A DNA stretch of 64,000 nucleotides from Pelodera strongyloides (taxonomy: Eukaryota > Nematoda > Chromadorea > Rhabditida > Rhabditidae): positions 434,001 through 498,000 of the forward strand of contig JAANDG010000032.1 in NCBI GenBank assembly GCA_036852015.1. Reading direction: 5' to 3'. The position numbers and the translations under genes are program-made. Shown in pieces: positions 44,062 through 53,734 of this stretch. The notes under the pieces were generated by a model that had not been told where the DNA came from, ran no database searches, and worked only from the letters and a program-made list of their open reading frames with translations. How positions within the stretch are numbered: the first letter of the stretch is position 1; each line of letters starts with the position of its first letter.

Positions 44062-45965
44062 TTAATGGGATAGGTTCATCTCAAATCTCCCGTTTTTATT
44101 GTTATACCGTACACAGATTGCGCGGGCTAATGGCAACTAGGCAAGAGCGACGGGCTACAGTAACCCGCCCGTTCGAATATGCACTTTTTGAAATTTTGCG
44201 GTTTTTGGTCATTATGATCTGTTGATATAACGGAAGTTGACTGTTTTTAGTTTTGTAGATGGATGTAATGTTGTTATTTTTTGTTTATTCGTGCTATAGT
44301 AATAGTTTTACATATGTGTCAGATGAATGTTTTCAGTGTCAAGTTTCAGTCCTGTACTTGCTGGGCGATTTTCCCTATTTTCTGCTCGACGACCTCGACA
44401 TGTTTAAGGGCTGGAGGCCAAGTCAAGTCTGGTGTGTTTCTTTTCCATTTTTGAGCGGGTAAGCGTGTTTCAAAGTATAGGTTTTGTTAGTCTGTGGCTT
44501 CCAGTGGTCACTGTCAGGCCAAAGAGAGATTGATCTTTGTTATTAATAAAAACGTGTTACCGACTTTATACATATCTGATTATGCGTCACTATGGTGAAT
44601 GAAGATAACGCAATAACGACTTAATGGTTTTCTACTCTGAAAATCGCTAAATCGTTTACCCACCCCAATGGTGGCAATGTATGATATAGAGTAGTTTTGT
44701 ACATATCACGTATGTTCTGTTGTCTTGGACTATGGGCAAAACTGAGATTATGTGAGTGAGAGAGACCCTTTTCAGAATGAAACCTGTCGAATCGAGCCAC
44801 ATAATTGGAGTTGTGTGCCATGGGTCCTGCCACGAAGGACTACAGTAACTGCGCCCTTCCGAACATGCACTTCTTGAAATTTTGTGTTTTTTGGTCATTC
44901 TGGTCTGTTGATATAACAGAAGTTGACCGTTTTTAGTTTTGTAGAGTGGGCGCCCAATCCCTCCCTCCCTTAGAAAGGCGCGGATAGTAGATAACCACAA
45001 GAAACATTTCCTAGAGGGTTAACCGTTTTTCTGTGATTTTATGGTGGAAAGATCCACCTTCCATAACTGTTGTAAAGAACATGTAAATTTTTAGAGCCCT
45101 CATGAGGTACTCGTCCTCGGGACAAGGAACTGCCTCTCCTTTCATCGACTCAAGTAATAAGGATGTCCACAATCTGCCGGTAAAACGCCAACATTTTGTA
45201 CAGACCGAGGTATTGTGATATTTTCCATAACAGCGCAATACCTTGCATTCGAATCAACTTTTCAGAGTTTCTTGTGCAACTATAACATATTTGTACACCG
45301 CCTCGATGCGCATATCTTTTTTGAACACATTTCTGCTTCCTAGAAGTCACCGCCTGTGTTTGTCATATTGTGATATATCAGCGTGGTGACTGAGTGCATA
45401 CATCGGTTGGACACATGTTGTTTTATGTTGTAGAATTAGTTTTATTATAATATCTCGTCTTATGCCGGTGTATAATAATATTGTTGGAACTTACCTGCTA
45501 TCACTTTCATAGGGCTCTCTTACACCACCAGTCAGTTTACTGCGAGGCTGCAATTTGTTACTTGTGTTGTTTCTATGCTTAAATACTAAGAATTTTCTCA
45601 TAAACTATTACAATCTAGTCCATTTGGAGTGTGTTTTGTACGATTGCAACACTTCCAATATCTTCCAAAGTATTATGCAACAACCCTATATATAAATCAT
45701 CTCGACTAGGGTAAAGGGTCAGGCCCACCGTTTTGAACCTATGTTTATTATTTGTTCATAATTTTTGTAAAGGGTGTTTATTATAAAATATACACACTGT
45801 GTTTGAACTGGCTTCACCATCGCGAAGCTTTTCACGTAAGTTTTCCTTACAGAGTATACAGTATTTAAAAGCAATTGCAGCCTTATTTCCTTATTGTGCG
45901 TGTCCCGGGGACACTCGCTCTTTTGTGTGAGTCGGGCTAGAGTGGGGTCAAAACGGCTCATTTTG

Positions 45966-46155
45966 CGAGCCGGCTCGCGAGCCGTCTCTTTTCGAGCCGA
46001 TCCGCCTTTCTAACAGAGAGTGGGTACGGGTTGAGCCGCGAGCCGCAGTCAAAAGGAAACGGCTCACGGCACGAGCCGCGAGCCGCCGTCAAAAAGAAAC
46101 GGCTCACGGCTCGAGCCGTGAGCCGCTACCAAAAGAGAAGCGGGTACGGCTCACA
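45966..46155. repeat. Left subterminal array GAGCCGCGAGCCG of the RT element
   Basis: Several degenerate copies of CGGCTCGCGAGCCG / GAGCCGCGAGCCGC with spacers TCAAAAAGAAACGGCTCAC. It is matched by the array at 48837-49005 on the right. Confidence 0.85.
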
Positions 46156-46441
46156 TTTTAGTAAATTAAAATATTTTCGTTATTTAATCAAACAAAATGT
46201 AAAAAAGGTAATTTTTTGTTAGTACAAAGTTTACAATGCACAAAAATCATCATAATGAGGGCGGAGTTCGAAATAATGAGCGTTTACAACTATCATTGTA
46301 CATGCCCATTATTGATTGATTATTTGCTGTTTTTTGGTTTCTCCCGTGAACATAATAGTTTCGTATCATAATGATTTGTGTTTCTAACTATTTTCTGTCT
46401 TTAATTAGGCACCTGTGGCTTTCCACCATAGTGTTGCGTTC

Positions 46442-48331
46442 ATGAAATTTCCTTTCTATGATGACAAAAAATCACCAAATTTGCAATATTTGATTAAGAA
46501 GCGCATAAAAGAACATTTTGTTAATAACAATATCAATGCACAAAAACGCCCATTTATTCGATTTTGTTATAAATACAATATCCCCAATGGTCCCAAGTTG
46601 TTCAATTACAAAGATCATATCACAAATAGAGAAATTATTGATCATTGTCACTGTAACGAATATTTGCACTTGTGTACTAATAAAGAAAAAATCAGTTTGA
46701 ACAATACACTGCATATAATATCTGGTAATTCGGATATCTTTTCAGTTACATCTCCTAATGCGGTGAAAGTGTTCAAAAAAGGTACCAAATACCGTGATGA
46801 ATTCACCAATAATATGTTACAAAGATTACTTGTATGTTTAAGAGAAGATATACACGATAAATTGGAAAAATATTGTAACAAGCGTAGATTAATTACAAGA
46901 TTTCCCTTAAATATCGAAGATTTCATTACCCTCGAATGTAGTCGTTCAAAATCTTCTGTCAACCATGACGAAATAGCAAAAATTAGAAAACAATTTGTAA
47001 TAACATGTGTTGACAAGGCTCCTAGTAATTTCTGTTTTACTTGCCCTCGATTATATAAAATGTTTTTAGACAAGGAATTAGGAATTATCAATGGCACCAC
47101 TATTGGTAATGATACGTATTCCCCTTATAATGCGCGATCCATAGGTACCATTATAAATGATCACAAGGCTTTTTCATCCTTGTTTAAAATTAAAGTAGAG
47201 GACGAAGACTTACTTCTCCCTAATATTTATGCAATTCCAAAATTGCATAAGGAAATCATAAAAATGAGGTTTATCACTGCTGCTAAACACAGTAGTTTAA
47301 AGCAATTATCGATTCTAATTCAAAAAGTACTAAAACATCTAAAATCTCATTTCAAAAACTATTGTAACGCCTCTTGCAATTGGTCATCAAACACATACAC
47401 TCACTTTTCTATTGACAATTCACTAATTATCACTAATGGATCTGAAATCAACAAGTATGAAAATGTGAAGACTTTTGATTTTGCCAGTCTTTTCACGAAT
47501 CTCCCACATGCGACTATTATTACTAATATTTTCGAACTGGTAGACATATGCTTTAAAAACTCGGGGCGTGAGTTTCTCAATGTTGGTTATAAAACTTGCT
47601 ATTATACGGATAAAGCAACTAACAACACGTATTCCAAACTAGAAATAAAACAGATAATCTCGTATTTGATTAAAAATAGCTTCCTCATCTTTAAAAACAA
47701 TGTTTTCCATCAAATAAAAGGCGTTCCACAAGGTGGAAATGCGTCACCTTTACTTGCAGATCTAACACTTTCAATGCTAGAATTCAAGTACCTTAAAAAT
47801 TCTGCTAATATGTATTTAAGCCGTAGTGCCAAAATTTATCGGTATATGGACGACATTTTAATCCTATATAATCAACCCAACATCCCAATTAAATTACAAG
47901 AAATATACCCTAACTGTTTAACTCTGGAACAGGCTAATCAAACAGATAAAGAAGCAGCATTTCTTGACTTGCACCTTAACAAGCAACAGAACTGGATAAT
48001 AAATCTATACAATAAAACTGACGACTATTCATTTGAAGTTAATAGGTTTCCTATATATGATACAAAACTATGCATTTCAATTAGACACAATTGCATAATC
48101 GGCGAAACTCTACGAATTAGCCGTTGCACGTCGACATTAGCCCTTTTTAAATCTAAAATAATTGAATTTTGTGATAAACTGATCAAGAACGGCTACCCCA
48201 ATGTTGTTGTTATCAACATGTACATAAAAAGTTTTAATGTTTATCCCATTATACCTCACAAGTACAGGTCTTCCGCTAAATCTCTCTCTGAATGGGTGCG
48301 GTCTACTTTGGCAATCAATTGTTCCCCATAA
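46442..48331 (+). CDS. Reverse transcriptase, intact, Penelope-like or related orphan invertebrate RT family
   Basis: The frame opens at 46409 right after an acceptor-like TTAATTAG. The first ATG is 46442 (629 aa) and the stop is at 48331. Counting from 46415: a CHC..YLHLC cysteine/histidine patch near residues 78-86, the finger motif IYAIPKLHK (about 272-280) followed by MRFITA and SSLKQLS, motif A FDFASLFTNLP with catalytic Asp355, motif B GVPQGGNASPLLADL (about 436-450), motif C YMDD (477-480), then FLDLHL and a C-terminal segment with a conserved GYP. The PKLHK...RFITA and FLD...GYP pattern is that of Penelope-like RTs and of a poorly named RT family common in invertebrates. No GIY-YIG endonuclease, integrase, RNase H or protease is present, as in endonuclease-lacking Penelope-like elements. 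Codon use is AT-rich, unlike the GC-rich element ends. No frameshift or stop, so recent activity is likely. Confidence 0.93.
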   Translation: MKFPFYDDKKSPNLQYLIKKRIKEHFVNNNINAQKRPFIRFCYKYNIPNGPKLFNYKDHITNREIIDHCHCNEYLHLCTNKEKISLNNTLHIISGNSDIFSVTSPNAVKVFKKGTKYRDEFTNNMLQRLLVCLREDIHDKLEKYCNKRRLITRFPLNIEDFITLECSRSKSSVNHDEIAKIRKQFVITCVDKAPSNFCFTCPRLYKMFLDKELGIINGTTIGNDTYSPYNARSIGTIINDHKAFSSLFKIKVEDEDLLLPNIYAIPKLHKEIIKMRFITAAKHSSLKQLSILIQKVLKHLKSHFKNYCNASCNWSSNTYTHFSIDNSLIITNGSEINKYENVKTFDFASLFTNLPHATIITNIFELVDICFKNSGREFLNVGYKTCYYTDKATNNTYSKLEIKQIISYLIKNSFLIFKNNVFHQIKGVPQGGNASPLLADLTLSMLEFKYLKNSANMYLSRSAKIYRYMDDILILYNQPNIPIKLQEIYPNCLTLEQANQTDKEAAFLDLHLNKQQNWIINLYNKTDDYSFEVNRFPIYDTKLCISIRHNCIIGETLRISRCTSTLALFKSKIIEFCDKLIKNGYPNVVVINMYIKSFNVYPIIPHKYRSSAKSLSEWVRSTLAINCSP

Positions 48332-48532
48332 GCACATAAGGGACAGACATGTATACCCATACCCATGATATCCTAATCATATGGGAGGTCACTGTTAACG
48401 CGACGCAACGCCCCGCATAATAGTACCTTAGCTTAGATATGTATATCACCTTAAACTCATACTTTCACCATTTTCTATCCTTTGCATTTAACAATCTTTG
48501 TCAAATATATATTATATATTTTTATTATCACC

Positions 48533-48627
48533 TTTTGATCAGGGTGTCGCACTGACGAGCACCCCCGCCCTGATCAAAAATCCTCGTCTGCGACAGGGGG
48601 TCGAAACGAGGTCCGTGTTTGACACGG
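48533..48627 (+). ncRNA. Permuted hammerhead-like RNA motif, copy 1 (3' of RT ORF)
   Basis: Order of parts: stem A TTTTGATCAGGG (48533-48544); stem I 3' TGTCGCA (48545-48551); CTGACGA (48552-48558); stem II 5' G-ACCCCC (48559, 48561-48566, one bulged C); stem A' CCCTGATCAAAA (48568-48579); stem III 3' CCTCG (48582-48586); UC cleavage-site bases (48587-48588); stem I 5' TGCGACA (48589-48595); stem II 3' GGGGGTC (48596-48602); GAAA (48603-48606); stem III 5' CGAGG (48607-48611); hairpin CCGTGT-TTG-ACACGG (48613-48627). Every invariant hammerhead base is present (C3-A9, G12-A14, A15.1, U16.1, C17) and stems I (7 bp), II (7 bp) and III (5 bp) pair perfectly. The cleavage strand sits in loop II, an order not seen in types I-III. 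Stem A and the hammerhead fold probably exclude each other. Confidence 0.75.
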
Positions 48628-48836
48628 TATTTACAATCAAAATTTTTTTTAAATTATCTATCTATTATTGTTTGTTTATTGTTTAACAATTATCTCTCTA
48701 TTATTGTTTGTTTATTATATGTAGCACACTACCGAAAAAACTAGTTTACACGCGTTTATTTTTCACATTTTAACTGTTTTTGAAACTAGGTTGTTTATTT
48801 AAGCATTTTTTTCAAAATTATATAAATAAGCATGAT

Positions 48837-49005
48837 CCGGCTCGCAGGTGAGCCGTGTCTTCGGGTTGAAGGCGAGCCGGCTCAGCCTGTGAGCCGTAAG
48901 GCGGGTCAGACGCGAGCCGGCTCACCCCCCGAGCCGTGTGTGGGTGTCAAAGGCGAGCCGGCTCAACCCGTGAGCCGCCCTTCGGCGAGCCGGCTCGTGA
49001 GCTGC
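48837..49005. repeat. Right subterminal array GAGCCGGCTC of the RT element
   Basis: Copies of GCGAGCCGGCTCAACCCGTG and variants, mirroring the left array at 45966-46155. Confidence 0.85.
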
Positions 49006-50219
49006 CTGAGCCGTTTTGACCCCACTCTAAGTCGGGCTATACAGTCGGCTACCCTCGGGACACGCACAATAAGGAAATAAGGGTGCAATTCCTATTCCAT
49101 ACTGTATACTCTGTAAGGAAAACGTACGTGAAAAGCTTCGTGATGGTAAAGCCAGTTCAAACTCAGTGCGTATATTTTATAATAAACACCCCTTACAAAA
49201 ATTATGAACAAATAATAAATATAGGTTCTAAACGGTGGGCCTGACCCTTTAAACTTCTGACGTGGGGTCTACAAAACTCGCTTCATATTCTATTTTTAGA
49301 GCCGGAGATGCCCGCGATGCCACTATGACCGCCGCCGACGGTCGGAGTTGGATGACTGTACCTGACGCCCTCGATTCATAAGCCACCGCTCAGTGATACT
49401 TGTTTTTTCACGCAATGTTCTCCACTAATCATATTCATTGACAGTTGTAATGGTGTCTCGATGTTTCTCTTAGAAGTTGTTGGTTTGACCCTTAATTGCT
49501 TTTATTAGTCGGTACGGCCGTCATCTTTGTGTTTTATTCGTGTACTAGTTTCTATATTCATATTGTTTAGACGTTAACTTTATGTTGTTATGGTGTCGTG
49601 TGATATAAGGTGAGAAGTGACTTAGATTATACCAAGTTAGTAGTCAATTTATTATGTAGCGTCAGTTTGCTACACAGTATTGGTCAACTATCTGAAAATC
49701 AATAACCGTTTACTACTCTGAAAATCAATAAACCGTTTACCCCAATGGTGGCAATGTATGATATAGAGTAGTTTTGTTCGTATTCATGTATGTTCTGTTG
49801 TCTTGGACTATGTACAAAACAGAGATTCTACACAGATTTTGTGAGTGAGAGACACCTGTTTCAGAATGAAACTGGTCGAATCGAGCCACATAAATGATAA
49901 TACACTGTGGAAAGCCGTGTATAGTTTGTAACTTGGCTAACTGCCTTTAGCCCGCGCGATCTGTGTACGGAATTAGTTTTTTTTAGTTTAGGTTTTGGCT
50001 TCAGCTCAACTAGTTAACTAGTTTCCAATACAAAAGGAGCGTATTGCTCTGTAATTGATTTAATTTACGTTGTGAATGATATCTGTGGTATTATCAATAA
50101 AAACAATAAAAAGAGGGGTGCTTTGAGATGAACCTATCCCCTTAATTACAGTATTTCCGATACTCCGGTTGCCTGAGATGTGTTCTTCTGAGTTGAGTTT
50201 GAACTTGGGTATAAAATTG

Positions 50220-50690
50220 TAGAATGCTACCCTCGTCATACTACCCAAATCGGAAACATACTACCCACAACAAAGGGGTAGTCTTTTTTCGAAACAAATT
50301 GAGCGCGAATGCGACCCCTAGTATGCTACAATGAGACAGTAAATTTTCCGGGAGTAGCATATTGTGCGGTAGTATTTTCATGTGGTACTGTGGTAGTATA
50401 TTTTATTTAGGAGTAGTATATTTGCAAAATTGGGCAGTATTCTACATTTCTACCTTGAACTTGGCACATGTTTGAGTTGTGAACGGCAAAGGTTTAAAGC
50501 ATCCGCCGAAATGGGCAGCGGAACTCAGTATCACTAGCGGCTTGTGGGAAAATTGGAGCCATAATACTGGCAAGTATATGAGTATATCAATGAGTTAGAC
50601 AGTAGTATAAAGAGACAATTTACAGGATAAGGTAATCCACAGTAGTATATTAAAAAAAGTATTTCGTAGCAGTGGTGTGCAAATCAAAAA
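50220..50690. repeat. Degenerate TACTACCC/GGGGTAGT/TAGTAT repeats
   Basis: Scattered short units (CATACTACCCA, GGGGTAGT, GGTAGTAT, GAGTAGTATA) in both orientations with 10-15 bp spacers. Same family as the large array at 63440-64000. Confidence 0.6.
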
Positions 50691-50931
50691 GTGCAGACGG
50701 GGGCACCCGATCGCTCGCGATCAGTGCACGTACGCGTAAAAATGATTGTACTAAATTAATTTTTCATCAATATTGTACTTATCCCACCTTTCATGGGAAG
50801 TGCAAAAATAGTGTAACCACCCAATCATGAAGTGATCAAAACGCAGATGAATATTTGTAACACAACATTATTCCTCATTTATACTGTAGTAGAGTGAACT
50901 TATGGCAGCTGTACAATTGACCATATTTTAG

Positions 50932-51236
50932 ACCTTCGCTGCAGTCGCCACAATTACACGGACTTTCGTGATATTCATTGGTTTGATATTTTCGGTAAAG
51001 AAGAAGACGGTAAACATTCTTGCTCCGTAACAGAATGTATTGCCCCACATGGTTGTATGAACAGGATCTGTGAGAAAAATAAAACGCGTGAATGTTTGGA
51101 TGATTGTGTTTATAACCGCGCCGACAAGGAGCATCAGTTTTATCCATTTCCGCCTTGCCAATATTTGCCCGACGAACTAAGATCCAACTACGATATCCCT
51201 TCAATCTACACGTTGCACATCTCGGATGAATTGTTC
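50932..51236 (+). CDS. Orphan internal exon of a Cys-rich, probably extracellular protein
   Basis: Open frame between an acceptor (CATATTTTAG) and a strong donor (TTC|GTAAGT), beginning in phase 1 and ending in phase 0, about 101 residues. It has clear coding character with eight cysteines: SCSVTECIAPHGCMNRICEK, RECLDDCVYNRADKEHQFYP, PPCQYLPDEL, IYTLHISDELF. The C-x3-C-x-Y ... P ... L spacing vaguely recalls the extracellular finger/palm part of DEG/ENaC channels, but I could not find neighbouring exons with the transmembrane or GAS/GLS motifs. The flanking gene may have been broken by transposons or extend beyond recognition. Confidence 0.5.
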
Positions 51237-51539
51237 GTAAGTATTTTTGGTATTTACCAATAGAAAGGGAGCTACCACATTAAACAAGGTGGCGCTATCA
51301 TAGCAAACAGTTTTTTGAACAGGTTATTGTGTATCCTTGTGTACATTCTTGCAAAGTTTCAGTCTTCCAAGTCTCTTATGAATATGTCCATGATCGTATA
51401 CTGCTTTTCCAAATAAATGTATGTCTCTGTAACACCTATGCTGTTAATTGTCAAAGGGTCAAGATCAACTGATCAAATGTTGTTTTATCAAAAATGGAGG
51501 ATGGGAGGAAAAAAATACACAGGTGGAAATTTCGGCTCT

Positions 51540-51660
51540 ATTCAAGAATATCCGTCCCATGAAAGTATAGCATGTATAGCGGTCCCATTTTTTGTTAACC
51601 ATCCTATAAGCGAGCCAACCGTCCCATTAAAAAATAGCCTTCCCAAGTATCCCAAAGAAT
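51540..51660. repeat. CCGTCCCAT repeats
   Basis: Degenerate units CCGTCCCATGAAAGTATAGC, GCGGTCCCATT, CCGTCCCATT about 20-45 bp apart. Same family as 30296-30345 and 53735-53885. Confidence 0.6.
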
Positions 51661-51746
51661 GGTTTAGTGAAAGCAATATATATGAAAGCAGAAACGCAGA
51701 TTCGGTACTTGCACCCTGTACATGTGTCTAATTCTAAAACCTCTTG

Positions 51747-52215
51747 AGATAGGTTCATCTCAAATCACCTATTCTTTATTGTTTTTGTTGATAATGGCAC
51801 AAATATCATTCACAATGTGTCAATCACAAACAATACGCCTCGCAGAAGAAGCTTCCTCTATTGGAAACTAGTTGTTAGGAAGCCAAAATCTATACGCAAA
51901 AACTAATAACGTACACAGATCGCGCGGGCCTATGGCAATTAGCCAAGAGCGAATTAAATGAATACACCGTGGGAAATAATCACCGGCCAAGTGTAGTTTG
52001 AAACTTGACTAATTGCCATTATCACGCGCGATCTGTGTGCGGTATTAGTTTTTGCGTTTAGATTTTGGCTTTCGATCACCTAGCTTCCAATACAGGAAGC
52101 TTCTTCTGCGAGGCGTATAGTTCTGTGACTTATTTACTTCCCATTGTGAATGATATTTGTGCTATTATTAATAAAAACAATAAAACGAGGGGTGATTTGA
52201 GATAAACCTATCCTT
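51747..52215. mobile_element. MITE, GATAGGTTCATCTCAAA family (uninterrupted relative of 44066-50141)
   Basis: Inverted ends GATAGGTTCATCTCAAATCA and TGATTTGAGATAAACCTATC. TTAA on the right (52216-52219). Long complementary inner arms (CGCCTCGCAGAAGAAGCTTC against GAAGCTTCTTCTGCGAGGCG). It serves as the empty-site reference for the nested complex. Confidence 0.85.
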
Positions 52216-52219
52216 TTAA

Positions 52220-53378
52220 GCTTACTAAAAAGCATCGTACAATTTTATAATTTTATAAATTTTCATTCGTTCCTCGTTATCGTTATGATATAAAGATTAT
52301 TTTGATTTAAATTAGAATTAGAACTTTTTATTGAGAATTCTTATAATATTAAATTTTGATGAACAAATTATATAAGTACCTAATTAGACAAAATTTAAAA
52401 CGGCATGAGTAAATTTGAAATGAAATGAAATGATTTATTACTGACAGACAAAAATCAATCAGCCTCGTACAAACAATAACATTGTAAAGAAAATAATAAA
52501 GGTACACGTAAATATGCAATATTTGTACGGTAATGCTAAGAAAATAAAATAAACGAGTAACAACAATAAAAAAACCTTTGGATAGTCAACAATAGAAAAC
52601 AAGTGACTTAATGAGAGTATGTATATACACTACTCGAGAAAAAGTGCGAATTACAAAGCGATCGTAACAAAATATCAGAAGACCAAGTGAGACCCCTGCA
52701 TAGTCTAACTTGGGTTTCCCGCCAGTGCTGCCATACTGGGGGTTATTTATATCCATAACAAGGCATAAAAACGCGCAGTTTTCGCGGGCAGGTAGCAGAA
52801 GCATCGGCAAAAAAAAATTTCTGCATGTAGTTTCGAAGCGCGTGCAAAAAATAATAATCAAAGAAGTGTTATCGTTTGATAGTGTATAACGTTGGGGTAT
52901 TTTTTGACTAGTAAACCACGGCTTTTGAGTGGTTAGACGGCAATTCACGCGTCATCTCGAGGGCAAATGGGTATAAATTGTGTGTAGTGTGTAAAGTGTC
53001 ACGAGGTATTGTCATGATGACAAAAGAGGCTTCACTACAAACAGTCTTTTCGGCATAATATACAGAATTCATTTCAACAGTACCTGAAAATACCATTAGA
53101 GCACGCATCCACGCATCCGGAAATATGATAATGATAATATATTGACAATAAAAAATGAATAATATGGGAAATGAATGTAAATAATAATATTATAAACAAA
53201 TAATATCTAAAAAAAAAAAGAAACACAAGGGAAGTTGATTGTCCAAACTGATAAATTCAATCTAAATACCTGCGTATATTTAAGAGGGCAAATATATCGA
53301 CCATGTTTAGTCTTGTACTGAACTGTTTTGCTGATTTTGATTCAAGAACTGCACCGCCCATTAGTGAGCTTGGGTTTA
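52220..53378. other. Intergenic, no recognised gene
   Basis: AT-rich. Minus-strand open frames at 52586-52948 and 52908-53108 show no domain and no convincing splice sites. Confidence 0.35.
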
Positions 53379-53380
53379 AA

Positions 53381-53722
53381 GGGACAGGCCCATCTAAGTA
53401 AACCTATATTTACGATACGTTCATGATGATTATAAAGCAATTTTATTACAATATATACAACCCAAATTTCACAATCATTCACCCTGGGAAACTTTTTTCC
53501 GATGCGCTTAACGCATATGTATACCGTAAAACGGAAATTTCCAAGCTGCCTATGCAAATTTATCGTCAAATTAGACTGCGATCAAAATTTGCATATACAG
53601 CTTTGAAATCTGCAGCTTTACGGTACACATATGCGTTGAGCGCATCGGAAAAAAGTGTCCCAGGGTGAATGAAGGTGAAATTTGGTTCGTATCCATTGTA
53701 ATAAAAATGCTTTGTAAACAGG
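53381..53722. mobile_element. TTAA-type MITE, AGGGACAGGCCCATC family, right end lost
   Basis: Starts TTAAAGGGACAGGCCCATC. Inner arms CAATATATACAACCCAAATT and GAATGAAGGTGAAATTTGGT regions are inverted relatives, with CCCTGGGA near 53484 facing TCCCAGGG near 53658. The right terminus is replaced by the GTCCCATG array. A truncated relative starts at 59730. Confidence 0.65.
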
Positions 53723-53734
53723 TTGGCCCTGCCA

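Larger units (their letters stand above)
45938..49029 (+). mobile_element. RT-carrying inverted-repeat transposon with hAT-like ends
   Basis: 3092 bp. The first and last 23 bases are perfect inverted repeats starting TAGAGTGGGGTC (45938-45960; 49007-49029). They are bounded by an 8-bp direct duplication AGTCGGGC (45930-45937; 49030-49037) created inside the host MITE. Inside both ends lie GC-rich arrays of GAGCCGGCTCGCGAGCC-type subterminal repeats (45966-46155 and 48837-49005). 8-bp duplications, a TAG-R-G start and subterminal arrays are features of hAT DNA transposons, but the only long ORF is a reverse transcriptase; no transposase is present. Either the RT unit is mobilised by a hAT transposase supplied in trans, or a retroelement landed in a hAT MITE. 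A hammerhead-like RNA motif follows the ORF. Confidence 0.88.
45715..49248. mobile_element. Middle element: TTAA-type MITE (AGGGTCAGGCCCACCG family) split by the RT element
   Basis: Ends AGGGTCAGGCCCACCG and CGGTGGGCCTGACCCT are perfect inverted repeats and the arms stay complementary for about 220 bp. Right flank TTAA (49249-49252), left flank GTAA (45711-45714, one change). Removing 45938-49037 leaves a palindromic MITE of about 440 bp. A related 410-bp copy is at 60976-61385. Confidence 0.85.
44155..49893. repeat. Tandemly duplicated unit: R (44155-44257, 44840-44945) and D (44631-44804, 49708-49893)
   Basis: Two direct-repeat pairs in the order R-D-R'-D'. R starts CTACAGTAAC and ends TTTTAGTTTTGTAGA. 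D starts CTACTCTGAAAATC and ends GAATCGAGCCACATAA. Unit 1 is about 650 bp; unit 2 is about 1.5 kb without the nested 3.5-kb transposon. Unit 1 holds an exon-like open segment (44337-44458, GWRPSQVWCV, good acceptor and GTAAGC donor). Unit 2 ends with a possible terminal exon (49300-49381, SWMTVPDALDS then stop). Neither is recognised; captured host exons are possible. Confidence 0.6.
44066..50141. mobile_element. Outer TTAA-flanked element (TGGGATAGGTTCATC family) split by later insertions
   Basis: TTAA at 44062-44065 and 50142-50145. Ends TGGGATAGGTTCATCTCAAA and TTTGAGATGAACCTATCCCC are inverted repeats. A 470-bp relative without the insertion lies at 51747-52215. Comparing the two places an insertion of about 5.7 kb between about 44150 and 49890. 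That insertion carries tandem gene-like units and, within them, the 45715-49248 MITE and the RT element. Confidence 0.75.

Noticed and set aside
46409..48331. RT as a bacterial retron, DGR or group II intron RT
   Set aside because: The PKLHK...RFITA and FLD...GYP pattern, eukaryotic context and absence of msr/msd or intron domains argue against it.
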